Positions 23,138 through 33,009 of a stretch of DNA of 64,000 bases are shown one piece after another (within the stretch, counting starts at the first letter, position 1; each line of letters starts with the position of its first letter). The notes beneath the pieces are model-generated. The model saw nothing but the letters and a program-made list of their open reading frames with translations, was not told the origin of the DNA and ran no database searches. The DNA lies in the NCBI GenBank assembly GCA_011503125.2, contig WWBZ02000033.1:4493173-4557172 (forward strand), in the 5' to 3' direction. The DNA is from Botryosphaeria dothidea (Eukaryota; Ascomycota; Dothideomycetes; Botryosphaeriales; Botryosphaeriaceae). Both the position numbers and the translations under genes were made by a program.

Positions 23138-23252
23138 AATTTGGGCAAGAGACTACAGTATTGAAGAGCGATTGAACACGAGGCGCAGGCAGCAAGCACG
23201 AGGTCGCGCGCTCGCATAGCGCTCTTCCGTGCCAGTATGCAGGTTCTTATAT

Positions 23253-23381
23253 TGTTGAGTTCTGGGCGAACTCGTCCTGGTGCGCAGCAAATCCTTGCGT
23301 GCACAGAGAGAGAATTCAGTGTGTTAGAAGCTCTTGTTTTGTGAATGAAGCTATCTACCATAGACTACATACACGAGTTCT
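23253..23381 (+). repeat. 129-bp dispersed repeat, copy A
   Basis: Starts TGTTGAGTTCTGGGCGAACT and ends ACACGAGTTCT. A diverged copy of the same length lies at 28,754-28,882 in the same orientation. The TGTTGAG start suggests LTR or leader sequence of another retroelement, but no partner or coding region was found. It lies 115 bp after the RNase H1 stop. Confidence 0.65.
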
Positions 23382-23876
23382 TTGAGGGAGAGCAGAGAGC
23401 TGGTGTCCAGGGGGAGACAGAGGAAGGAACCAGTGTAGGAGACCAGGTCAGATGGAGGACCCTATTGGCACGGGAATATCACCAAGTTGAGATTCGCGCT
23501 AACTTACTCCACGCTAAGAAGATAATTAATCCATTAGCTGAACGTTAATACGCAAGCTAAGGAATATTTGATAATACGCTATTGATAGGAGGCCTTCCGA
23601 TGCATTTCAATGATCAGTGGGCTTCTCCGGGGCGGGATCATGCTTGTAGACAAGGGGAGCCAAACCCACATGGGGAATCGAGTAGTCAATATTTGCGAGT
23701 ACTGTAAACCTTACCCGAAACTTAGCATCTTCTTCGACACTTTCCAGACAGTTTGATCCATTGATGCCCAAAAACTACGATACCGCTTGACACACCTGCT
23801 GCCTTCAATTCCTCCCCCCCCCCCTCCTCCCCAACCTTAATAAATTTAGACACCTGGAGAGCTTGAGCTTGGATAG
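23382..23876. other. Gene-poor spacer with a C tract
   Basis: No gene recognised. A pyrimidine run with about 13 consecutive C lies near 23,812-23,824. A short frame at 23,345-23,548 has no recognisable product. Confidence 0.5.
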
Positions 23877-24037
23877 TGTTGGACTATGAACTGTTAGGAG
23901 AAACAGGGTCTTATGGTACCAAGGATCAACAGCGAAAATTTGCTAGATAGCTACTATATAAGAGGCTGCAGGGCTACCTACCCTCCTCCTCCTCATGCCA
24001 CTCATCATCTAGTAATGCGAATAATCACAATTCAACA
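23877..24037 (+). repeat. LTR-like block related to the Copia-1 LTR
   Basis: 161 bp with TGTTGG..TTCAACA ends, TACTATATAAGAGG as a TATA-like box and CCTCCTCCTCATGCCACTC downstream. This is the same arrangement as the Copia-1 LTR (TATATAAGG, then CCTTCCTCCTCATGCCAATC). The sequence is clearly diverged, so it is another family or an old relic. No target duplication was seen; the right side joins a decayed gene directly. Confidence 0.6.
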
Positions 24038-24045
24038 AGTACCTA

Positions 24046-24789
24046 GCTAAGGTCGACCGCTTCCTCGAGCACCTGCTGCTCCTAGTCCACCTAACGTCTA
24101 GACAACCCGCACGCGGCACTGAGCTAGTGAGCCTACAGCATAGCAATACTCGACAGGGCCACCACCGTAGCATCTTTATCGAGAACGGTCTCATTGGTAC
24201 TGTTACGTCCTACCATAAGGGATACAACGTCACTGGCTCGACGAAGATTATCCACCGCTATCTGCTGAGAGAGGTTAGTGAGTTGCTGGTATACTACCTC
24301 TAGTTGGTTCTACCATTCTGACAGAAGTTGGAGACCTTGGCTTTCAAACGGTTTGAACAATCGTCATTCTTTCTATGGCCAAAGGGAGCCGGGGGCTAGG
24401 ATAGTAGTAGGCTGGGCGCCGTTCTAGCGAGAGAGTCGAGCACGCATCTAGGCACGACTCTTAATGTTATGACGTATAGGCATATCGCCATTGCGATCTC
24501 ACGCCAGCACTTATAGCGTGGTGACTTTAAGAGAGACTATGGGATGGACAAGAAGCTAGCCGATGAGCAGGCGACTCACGGCTCTTGGGTTGCGGGCACG
24601 GTGTATGCGAGAGGTCTCCAGGAAGCGCCAGGGCATGTAGAGGTAAGAAGGATGGATTATCGGGCTGTCAGTCGGGAGTGGCATGATTTCCTTGGATTCC
24701 GGGTATATTTGGGAGCCCGCAAGCGGCCGCTAGCGGAGGATACGGCCATGGGAAATATTATGGATAAAAAGCAGTGTCTAGATTGGTAG
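24046..24789 (+). pseudogene. Tyrosine-recombinase-like domain of a decayed large gene
   Basis: One + frame of 247 codons, broken by TAG at 24,301, 24,397 and 24,514 and ended by TAG at 24,787. Motifs: ARGTELVSLQHSNTRQG (Arg box), TSYHKGYNVTGSTKIIHRYL, YRHIAIAIS (R-H pair) and GTVYARGL (candidate Tyr). The layout R..R-H..Y is that of tyrosine recombinases. As I recall, similar sequence occurs in large fungal proteins annotated near telomeres together with RecQ-type helicases; no helicase motif is seen here. The 5' end abuts the LTR-like block, so the start is lost. Function is inferred from motifs only. Confidence 0.6.
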
Positions 24790-24870
24790 ATAGCCGGTGT
24801 TTAAGGTTTAGTAATCCTTTTCTCCATCTAGATGGCTTTTTATTAGTGCGTATGCGATTTCCGATAGTAG

Positions 24871-26433
24871 GCGAGAGATGAAGGTGAAGGTAAAGATGGA
24901 GATAAAGGTGAAGATGAAGATGGAGATGAAGATGGCGAGCGGGAGCCTTCAGCCTCCTCCCTCGACATGCAGCAAAGAATGGACCAGGCCGGCCTCAATA
25001 CGCAGGAGCGGATTGAATACGTGGAGGAGTTGGGGCGGCAGCGGGGCCTGCGCCTGTCGGGTAAGATTGCGCAACTCGGACTCGCCCAGACGGTCAGCAA
25101 CAAAAACGCCGCGGCGGAGAAGAGGCGGAAGCGTAAGAGGGATGCCGTGGCGGCGCACGACGCGCGGCGGCAGCGGCAGCAGCAAGTCCATGGCGCAAAA
25201 AGAAGCAAGAGGGGGGAGCCAAAGAGCGATGCCCTCGTCGTCGACAGCAGCCCCACGTAGGATTCTAATGCGTCGCAGATCCCGCGGCCCACGCAATCGG
25301 CGGCGTCCAGGGAAGTGAGGGTGTGGGAGAGCCTCAGGTCCCGCCCTCCGCAGGCACTGCAGCTGATCGTCGAGATCAAGCGCGACCTGGAGGGCGGCGG
25401 CGCCTTAGAGTGGAAGGAACGCCAGGGGCCGCGCGGGCGAGGCAGGCCGGCCAAGGGAAGCCAGGGCCGCAAGGTGATGTCGTATCTAGATGCGGAGCGT
25501 TGGCTCACTCGCGCAGAGTCAGTGGGCAGGCAGAGGACGCTAGACGAGGTCGTTGAGGCGCTGGCACAGCGGAGGGCGGCTGCGGGTGAAAGCGCAGCCA
25601 GCAAGGAGCCCGTAAAGCAGGTAGGGGAGGCCGCAGAACAGCCTGCGGAGGAAACAGGGCAGCCAGATACGGAAGGGCATGCGAGGCAGCTGACCGTCAT
25701 CGTGCCAGGCGCATCTCCGCCGCCGAACAACCAGCTGCAGGGACGCCAGCAGCGGGCAGCGCTGTCCCCTCCGGCGTAGGCGAGCATCGGCCGGCTCGTC
25801 AGCGCCGCCAGCAGAATCAAGGCATCGGCACGGCATATCACGCTTGCGACCATACAGAACAGGCTGTATAAGGCACTATACGGGCGCCGGCTGGACGAAG
25901 TAACGGAGGCAATCACGCGCGAGCGGAGGGAGGGCCGGGGCTCTGCGGAGGGAAGCCAGGTAGTCGCGACCGGCGCAGCTGGACACGCACGGAATGGCGC
26001 GTGGGATTTGATCAAGAGGGAGCTTGCTGATGAGCCAGAGAAGCTTCGGCAGCTTCAGTCCATCTCGACGACGGCGGCTTGGCGGTGGCAGCAGTTCTTC
26101 GACCAGCTCGGCTACGGCGCGATCTTCTTGGTTGGCGAGGCCGATCTGCCAAACTCGTTCGTGGAGAAGGACCTAAGCAATGCCGAGTTTCAGCGCTTCC
26201 TCGACCTCGTGAAGCGCATAAATCCCGGAGTGGTGGAGCTGGGCGATGCTCTCTGGGAGGCGGTGGGTGGGCCAGCGGCGCTGGAGACAGGGGATTTTTC
26301 TTTTCCAAATGTTGACGCGGAGGGCATCCGGCGCGTAACTGCGCAGATAGGGAAGGGCGCTGCCGTACAAAGCAGCCAGGGTGCGGTTGTATATGAGGTT
26401 GCGGATAGCGATGAGGGGGAGGCGGAAGAATAG
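24871..26433 (+). pseudogene. Long GC-rich decayed frame, possibly the same gene as 24,046-24,789
   Basis: One frame of 521 codons with two internal TAG stops (25,258 and 25,777), both readable as CAG to TAG. It starts with an acidic Asp/Glu/Gly/Lys run (24,877-24,950). Then come a Gln/Arg-rich helical part (near 24,967-25,250, basic cluster KRRKRKRD), a middle part with ALEWKERQGPRGRGRP, and a C-terminal part WRWQQFFDQLGYGAIFLVGE. The frame equals that of the upstream recombinase-like block, suggesting one former gene with a damaged joint at 24,790-24,870. I do not recognise the C-terminal domain. Much more GC-rich than the neighbouring RIP zones. Confidence 0.55.
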
Positions 26434-26841
26434 ATGCCAACTCATCGCCAGCTGAAGTCTGGCATTTCACGCACACGGCTGCTCCACACGCGGTAGTTTC
26501 GCACGCGGCATGCCTCCCTTATGCTTACGGGGGCTGGTTGCGGCATGCTTAGCCGCGGCCGGCGTCCATGCGATGCTTGGTGCAAATCCAGCCCATTTAC
26601 CCGTTTGGGCTGGATTTGCGCCAGGCGTCGAATCGTAGCCAAGAAATATAGACTACGCTGGCTTAACGAGCGAAACTGGCGCAGTAACCTTCGCATGCTA
26701 TGCAGGCCTGCCAAACAGAGTGAATTGCAAATGTAGTACGGCTCAGTTGACTCTGATATATCCCCGCCACTTCCATCTGCTCGCCAGGCGCAACAGCCAT
26801 GCCACGCAGCACCATATCCGACGCTTCCTTTACCTCAGCTT
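26434..26841. other. Spacer without a gene
   Basis: No gene recognised in about 400 bp. It contains one strong hairpin at 26,578-26,623, listed separately. Confidence 0.5.
26578..26623. repeat. Perfect-type hairpin, 18-bp arms
   Basis: The arms TGGTGCAAATCCAGCCCA and TGGGCTGGATTTGCGCCA pair with one G:T-type mismatch around a short loop. It could be a terminator-like RNA hairpin or the residue of an inverted repeat. No gene ends right before it. Confidence 0.6.
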
Positions 26842-27069
26842 ATGAAGAGTAGCCGCCATAGCGCGCCTCTTAACGCATAACACCTCACCGAACTCTTATA
26901 TTAGAACCTTGCCGCCGAGACTCTCTCTATCTTAGCCAGCCAGTTCAAGCTTCATGTGGGCAAGCCTCATGTGGGCATGATTAAGAAGAGCATCGAAAGT
27001 CTTATCGAGTGTGAATATCTCGAGCGTATCGAAGACGCCTCGCCTCTTGCGTCCAAATACCTCGCCTGA
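26842..27069 (+). pseudogene. Cullin C-terminal (neddylation-domain) fragment
   Basis: One frame from LMKSS at 26,839 to TGA at 27,067. The end reads MIKKSIESLIECEYLERIED (26,977-27,036) and closes with YLA, the hallmark C-terminus of cullins where the winged helix carries the NEDD8-acceptor Lys. Upstream codons fit a helix ending in FKLHVGKPHVG. Two stops (TAA near 26,878, TAG near 26,904) fit CAA and CAG changed by CA to TA. Nothing of the long cullin N-terminus is present, so this is a displaced fragment. Cullins scaffold RING ubiquitin ligases. Confidence 0.65.
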
Positions 27070-27306
27070 TCTTACCGTTTCTTCTCGACGGTTTTGCCAC
27101 CACCACGAAACGGCTGCGGCATTTACCGGTTTATTATAGCTTCTCTAATGCGGACTTTGGCCCTGCTTTAGGGTCTCTAATTGCCTCGCAGGCCTGCCGC
27201 GGTAGAGAGTGGTATTTTCCTTTAAATTTCGACAGCCATAGCTAGCGATGCCTTTTCTTCTCTCTACGGGCTATATTTTCTCTCTACTTCCCTCTTATCT
27301 TTCCTA
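27070..27306. other. Short spacer
   Basis: No gene recognised; pyrimidine-rich near 27,255-27,305. Confidence 0.45.
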
Positions 27307-28634
27307 TTGCCAGTCTTGAGCCACATCGGCGCGCAATTACATAGAGAAAGGTTTTCGGCGTACGGCTACCTGATCAACTGCTCCGAGAAGATGAACCGCG
27401 AGCGCAACCGCGTCGATGCCGGCCAGAAGTCCCTCGGCAGGCACTGGTCCGACTTCGCCTTCTCCGACACCTTCCAGACTATCGGCGCGCCCACCACCGG
27501 CGAACCTCGCACCGGCCACTACATGAAGCAGGTCACGACCTTTACCCACAAGTTCGAGGCGAACGACCCCCTCCAGTACGCGGAAGCCATCCACTACATG
27601 AACATGGCCGTCATATCGCGCCTGAGCCACGCCTCGCGCGGCCGCAGCTCCAACAAGATTGCCCTGCAGCCTGCCGACTTCGTCACGGCCGCCAACCTCA
27701 AGACTCAGGGCCAGATCGCGCCCATCGAGGCTCACGAGCTGCAGAGCTGCAACGTCGCCATCGGCCCTCACCGCATCCTCATGGACGCCAGCCTACTCCC
27801 CGAGCCCTCCTTCCAGACTATCCCCATCCCCACCAGCGCCGCCCTGGAGCAGCCTATGAGCCCCGTCGTCTCCCCGTCCACGGCCGCGCCCGCACACGCC
27901 TCCGCACACGCCTCCCCCAGGCCTACTACGTCCCTGCCCGCCTCGCCGACGCCCGCCTCGCGCACGCCCGCCTCACCCACGCTTACCCTGGGCACGCCTA
28001 TAGCTTCAACTACCCCCCCTCCATAGCGAGCGTTCTGGCCTCTCCGACTCCTTCCGTGGGCGTCCCAAGCCGCGTCCGCGAGGATCAGCTCGCGCTTATT
28101 CCTGGCTCAACGTCCTCCGTGTTCCGGCCCGCCTGCGTGGGTGACCCTGGCGCTGAAGTGGCTAACGCGCTCAGGGAGCTGCGTGCCGATAGCGAGGCGT
28201 AGGAGCTAGCTTGTGGCTACCGTTCGGAGAATGCTATCAAGGCTGCGACCTACATTAACAACCTTAAGAAGGGCCAGTCGTGGGATGTTCTCCTGGGAGG
28301 CTTCGCCTGGCTCATAAAGAGGATGTTGCCCGACGGCAAGCCACCCGAGACGGGCCTCTGCCGCCGTCACCTCCAGCTTCTCGCCCAGTACATCCACCTG
28401 AAGATTTCCATCAAGATCGACGTCCTCTGGGAGCGTATCTGCCACGTCTACCGTAATATGTCCCAGCTAGGGGATTTGCTCTGCGGCGCTGAGACCGCTT
28501 ACTGGTTTTACCAGGCCCGCCGCCCCGTGCGCCCTGCAGACGGCCTTCGCCCTTACGCCTTCTCCAACCGCCTCGGCATCCCGACGGAGCTTACGTATAT
28601 AAGTGTGTGTCCAGGGACAACGGTTTCTGGTTAA
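27307..28634 (+). pseudogene. Unrecognised GC-rich gene relic in two frames
   Basis: A first frame (27,307-28,026, 239 codons) has no ATG until 27,391. It contains HYMKQVTTFTHKFEANDPLQ and IHYMNMAVISRLSHASRGRS, then ends in a Pro/Ala/Ser/Thr-rich repeat (about 27,870-28,010) typical of a disordered region. The coding signal then shifts to another frame, from about 28,030 to 28,634 (KKGQSWDVLLGGFAWLIKRM, YWFYQARRPVRPADG), with a TAG at 28,200. At least one frameshift and no start, so it is a pseudogene fragment. I do not recognise the family. Confidence 0.5.
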
Positions 28635-28753
28635 CTATCGAATGAATGGAAACTTATCTCTTCAATATTCAGCCCCTTATCGGCACTTAGTATCGGATTA
28701 ATAGTACTTTCAGTTGAACTTAGCCCCTCTTATATCTATATAAGAAAGCCTAC

Positions 28754-28882
28754 TGTTGAGTTTTGGGGTAACTCATCCTAGTGCGCAGCATATCGTTGCG
28801 TGCATAGGGAGAGGTATCAAAATGGAGGAATCTCTGGTTCTGTGAATGAAGCTATCTACTGTGGAATATATACACGAGTTCT
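28754..28882 (+). repeat. 129-bp dispersed repeat, copy B
   Basis: Same length and orientation as 23,253-23,381, starting TGTTGAGTTTTGGGGTAACT. Shared blocks include GTGCGCAGCA, CTGTGAATGAAGCTATCTAC and TACACGAGTTCT. The two copies differ at many sites of several kinds. Confidence 0.65.
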
Positions 28883-28988
28883 CGGAGAATCGGAAATGAA
28901 GGTGGGGCTGCTCATAAAAGCGAAATATTAAGAATTCCGAATTCGGATAATGATGAAGAAGTAATGCGTCAGTGCTCTTGCACCTACA

Positions 28989-29062
28989 AACCTCCCTCTC
29001 AGGAAATAGGCAGAATCTACTCTCTTTTCTAACCCTATAACTCTTTACTTCAAAATCTAATA
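28989..29062 (+). repeat. Copia-2 LTR remnant, 3' third
   Basis: Matches the last ~75 bp of the Copia-2 LTR (CCTCCCTCTCAGG, GCAGAATCTACTCTC, ending AAATCTAATA for AAATCCAACA). The 5' part is missing. Sequence on either side (28,883-28,988 and 29,063-29,132) holds nothing recognised. Confidence 0.7.
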
Positions 29063-29132
29063 AGACTAGATATCTATTACGATCGAGAGCGATAAAAAAA
29101 CGTAAAATTCGATACTTCTTTTTCCCTTGGCT

Positions 29133-29609
29133 TTATGTCTGTTCAATGTGAAGATCCTCTAAGTGTTTGCGTACGTGTAGAGTTGACGTGTGGTCCGGCC
29201 CGAGCGCCTTCTCGTATCCATCGAACGCCCGCTGGTACATCTCTTCGGTTTTAGGCAGCGCCGTATAGTATGAGAACAATAGACCAATGCTCAAATAGAT
29301 GCCGGCCTTTGCCTCACCTACTGCCCCTCCAATGCCTTGAATCCATCTATAAATCTCGTTTCCATGTGGGTAGATGCGTCGTTGTATCTTCCACGCATCC
29401 GGATGGTTGTCTGCCGGCACTATCTCTGCAATAAGGCTCGCTGCAACCCATCCGAGGCACTCTGTTTCTCTTCCTTCCACTAAAGTAGAACACCACTGGT
29501 GGAGAACTGGATGCATTGAGTGCCCCTCACTCCCCTCGGTCTGTCTGACAAGACAATAACGTACTCCACAAGCGAGTCGCGCACACAACCGAGCCGCGCA
29601 CCTCACCAA
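29133..29609 (-). pseudogene. NLR-type (NACHT/NB-ARC plus TPR) gene fragment
   Basis: A 158-codon minus frame. HSMHPVLHQWCSTLVEG (near the N-terminal third) resembles the winged-helix end of fungal NB domains. KTEEMYQRAFDGYEKALGPDHTSTLHV is a kinesin-light-chain-like tetratricopeptide unit. No P-loop or effector domain is present and only about one TPR remains, so this is a fragment. Full-length members act in nonself recognition and programmed cell death. The frame is open across the fragment. It ends right beside the pogo-type transposase. Confidence 0.68.
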
Positions 29610-29699
29610 CTTTCTCTACCTTTGCAGCCATATAGCTTAACAACGCATTAAGATTCTACAAGTACAATAACTATTATAGCTTAAGAAGCCTCTTAAGTA

Positions 29700-31108
29700 T
29701 TCTTTCTGCACGTACGAGAATTGTGGCCCATCTTGCCGCAGCTCCTACAGCGTCTTTTACGTAGCTCACCCGTGCCTGCCTGCGCCTTATTTTGACGCGT
29801 TTCGCTCGTAAGCTGCTTATCAACGTCGTTTTGAGCGATAATATCCTCGCCCTCTGCCTTTGTTAAAGTGCCCTGCTTCTAGATCCGCTTTCTTTGACGT
29901 TGTTTACGCCTTGTGGCTGCCTCATTTGCCTTCTGAAGGCTTGAGACCTAATCGCGTAACAAGACTATCTCATGCACCATTATCTCAGCGCCCTTAGTAA
30001 GCCGATCGAGCGACTGGATAATCGACGTAGGCGAAGAATCTTGATGCCTTTGAATACGATTGCGAATTAGCGTTGATTGAGACTCCAGCTCGCGGGCGTT
30101 GCTTGGTGTTTTCGATTCCTATATGGTATTCTCCGCAGTAGGTGGTGACGGCGTCCGCAGCTGAACATCAAGCTTTAATAGCACAGCATCTGGGTTGTGT
30201 GGCATAAGGCCTACGCCTCGAAAGCTTGCGCAGATATTCTTCTCTGTAATTGACTCGTCGAAAGCCGCTTTAAAGGCAGGTAAGAACTCGAGCTTGGTGA
30301 TATGGTTGATGTGGTTGCGCGCCAAGCTCTCGATCTGGCGCCCATATGCCTTCTTTAATAGAGAGAAGCAGCCCACATCAAGTGGCTGTAGTAGGTGTGA
30401 CGAATGTGGCGGCATATAGAGAGTAATAATATTGTTCTCCTTGCAGATCTCTTGGAATTCAAGTGATATATGGCTCTCATGGCCATCGATTACCAGCAGC
30501 CGGTGCGTACCCACGGTGCGCGTCTTCGTGTGCGCGTTGAAGTGCTTCAACCACGCGACTCCAAGCTCATTGTTGGTCCATCCATTGTCGCGCAATCCAA
30601 TAGCCCAATCGCGAGGTATATCGTTGCCCTTGTACCAGGTAGAGAGGTGGTGCTTGCCCGCGAAGATGATGAAAGGTGGGATCGCCCATCCAGCAGCGTT
30701 GATTCCCTGGATCACGGTAACCCACTCACGATTGCCTGGCTGAACCACCTTTGGCCTACCACGCCTATCTGAGCCTGTGACAACTGATTGGGCTAAGATA
30801 ACCCCTATCATAAAGCCAATCTCATTAAAGTTATAGCTGTCTTCGTCTTGGATGCCGTATTTCTCTTTAATAGAGCTTACAAGCTTGAACCACTGGCTAA
30901 TGACCTTGTAATCCTCATTCAAGGCTCGCTGGCGATTGTATGCGCGGCTCCGCTGAGCCTTTAGCTCAGGCGTGCGCCTGATAAAGTTATCACTGTGGTG
31001 GGAGCTTGGATACATTGCAAGGCTGGCAGCTTGCCAAGCTTGTTGTTCGTCCAACTGGCTACCTTCATCTGGCTGGCTGAGGTGAGGAGAGACCTCTTTC
31101 GCAAACAC
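29700..31108 (-). pseudogene. pogo/Fot-type DDE transposase, truncated and mutated
   Basis: The main frame (30,119-31,108) encodes 329 residues. GFMIGVILAQSVV, VIDGHESH (D208) and PPHSSHLLQPLDVGCF (D244) define the DDE_1 fold. The first catalytic Asp is Asn (N95, in YNFNEIGF), which fits a TG to TA change. A TAG at 30,117-30,119 ends the frame. The same frame continues after it to a knuckle CRSCGKMGHNSRTC near 29,710-29,752 (Cx2Cx4Hx4C). The N-terminal CENP-B-like DNA-binding half is missing; the break is near 31,110, where ferric-reductase sequence begins on the other strand. No terminal inverted repeats found. Inactive. Confidence 0.85.
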
Positions 31109-31137
31109 CTACAAATATTAACTCCTAGACCGTTTAG

Positions 31138-31926
31138 GTGGCGCTCCGCATATCCAACATCGTGTTCCGCAATGTAGGGCCTGGTTTAACCAAAGCGGAG
31201 ATTTGCCGGACGGAGGATGAGAACGTGACACTAGTAAGCCTGAGGGTCGCGCGACCATGGGAGTTCAAACATAGACAGCATATGTACCTTTCGGTTCCGA
31301 GGATCGGCTGGTTTACGTCTCACTCCTTCTCTATGGCCTGGGTCGACGACGAGTCCAAAGAGACGAGAATCAACTTGTTCGTGCGGCGCTACTCGGGGTT
31401 CACCGCGAGCATCCACGGCGCGGCTAGAGGAGAGGAGATTCCACGCACATTCAGCGTATTCGTTCAAGGATCCTTCGGTAGTAATAATAGCTTTGATTCG
31501 TACGGCAACGTCATATTTTTCGCGAGCGGGATTAGTATTATACTATACTTGATATAAATTGAATATCTTTAAGAGTCCCGATTGAGGAAAACCGCCGTGG
31601 TGCTCCAAATTCGCCTCTATTGGTATATTGGCTCTTTAGATCTGTTCGAACTTATGCGACCTTAGATCAAGCGTCTTGTCGATAGACACGAGTACCCAGA
31701 CAATATTCTGTTTATCTAACTCTAGGCCGTCGTGAAGAAAAAAGGTACAAGAACCGGGGAGCTGAGACGGATGAATATCGAGATCAAGAATATGACACTT
31801 GAGTATCGGCAAGTGAAGGAAGTTCTGGACACGGAGCTCAAAAAGCAAAAGGGCGCTGCAGCCGTAAGTGTATATAGCTCTGGGAAGTTTATGGACATAG
31901 TCTCTAATGCTGTGAGAAAGGCGTAA
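31138..31926 (+). pseudogene. Ferric reductase-like FAD/NAD domain fragment
   Basis: Codons read ARPWEFKHRQHMYLSVPRIG and FTSHSFSMAW, matching the FAD-binding part of the ferric reductase/NADPH oxidase family, where H-P-F-S/T is usual (here H-S-F-S). Then QGSFGSNNS stands in place of the usual GPYGS, and FASGISI marks the NAD-binding start. A stop at 31,555 and later stops follow, but codons up to VSVYSSGKFMDIVSNAVRKA (31,865-31,924) still match the family's C-terminus. The membrane haem part is absent. RIP-like change increases after about 31,500. In the family this module passes electrons from NADPH to haem. Confidence 0.7.
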
Positions 31927-32531
31927 GTTAAATAGAACGTAGACTTGTTCATTTAGATAGTATATAGAACTATAGAGTTCTAGAGAATTATTAATATATA
32001 AGCTATGTATTTGCGGGAAGTTTATAACAGATCGAGTTTATCCGTAATAACGGGCATGCGGTGATAGACGACTTTTATCTTATCGATCTATAGATAGCTC
32101 ATATTTCACACTCCCTTGCCATTGTCGCTCAGAGAAGTACCAAGCCGGAGAATACCCTTAGTTTCAGATTCGTAGACGGTGCGAAGCATATAAGGTCATG
32201 TGGACTCAAGTTATATGCACGCCAAGGCCTCGTAGGCACCGAATATAAGTAGACGGCTATTTACCAACTATAAACTTATACACTTACCTCGAATATTTCT
32301 TTAAAAGACTTATTAGTAGATTAATAATAAACCATATATCTCCCTATGAGGTTAAAAACGCATCCTTCGCTTTAGTATACGTGTAGACTAGCACTATTAC
32401 TACCACCACCACCACCTTTAAAAGCTAGTTAATATTTCTATACTACCTAAGCTATGGCCGTTGCAAGTGCTAAACCGCTTATAATTAATTATACTGCTGT
32501 TAGACACAACATCGATGCCTTATATATAACG
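31927..32531. other. TA-rich spacer, moderately RIP-mutated
   Basis: No gene recognised. CA and TG are reduced but present. An ACC trinucleotide run lies at about 32,400-32,417. Confidence 0.5.
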
Positions 32532-32536
32532 AGTAT

Positions 32537-32776
32537 TGTCAGACTTTCTTGCCTTACTACCTCAGGCATCTCAGTTATCTCGAATGTTCTATCCTTTATA
32601 CAACAACACTCTTTGATGCCCAACCCCGCATCGGCACTCTCTCTCGGATCTTTAGTATCCTCGGTTATATAGTCATCACTCGTGTATATAAGCAAGTCTA
32701 CCGACCTCCCTCTCAGGAGACAGGCAGAATCTACTCTCTTTTCTGACCTCACAACTCTTCACTCTCAAATCCAACA
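32537..32776 (+). repeat. Copia-2 5' LTR
   Basis: 240 bp. CGTGTATATAAGC near 32,680-32,693 is a plausible TATA box. The sequence keeps its CA and TG sites. Confidence 0.95.
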
Positions 32777-32790
32777 GTTATGAGCCCGGG
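32777..32790 (+). promoter_or_regulatory. Copia-2 primer binding site, half-tRNA type
   Basis: GTTATGAGCCCGGG immediately after the LTR is the same motif as in Copia-1. It is complementary to an initiator-Met tRNA anticodon arm. Confidence 0.7.
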
Positions 32791-33009
32791 GGACGCTACG
32801 GCTGGACGCCAAGACTACCCCACTTCTTAGCTCTTTGCTGATCAACTCTTCTACTCAACTGAGTACTCTTTACTGACACGCAACTGCTGTCATCTACGGC
32901 TTCTGCCCGGTTACAGGCTACGGCGACTGAACCGACAACTCAACACGGAGCTACACTGGCTACCACCTCTGCTCGAATCCAACTAGACTAACAACAACTT
33001 ACTGACAAC

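Noticed and set aside
24843..26015. A 390-codon minus frame rich in Ser, Arg and Pro
   Set aside because: It is antisense to a long, GC-rich plus frame with a more protein-like composition; high GC makes long antisense frames common.
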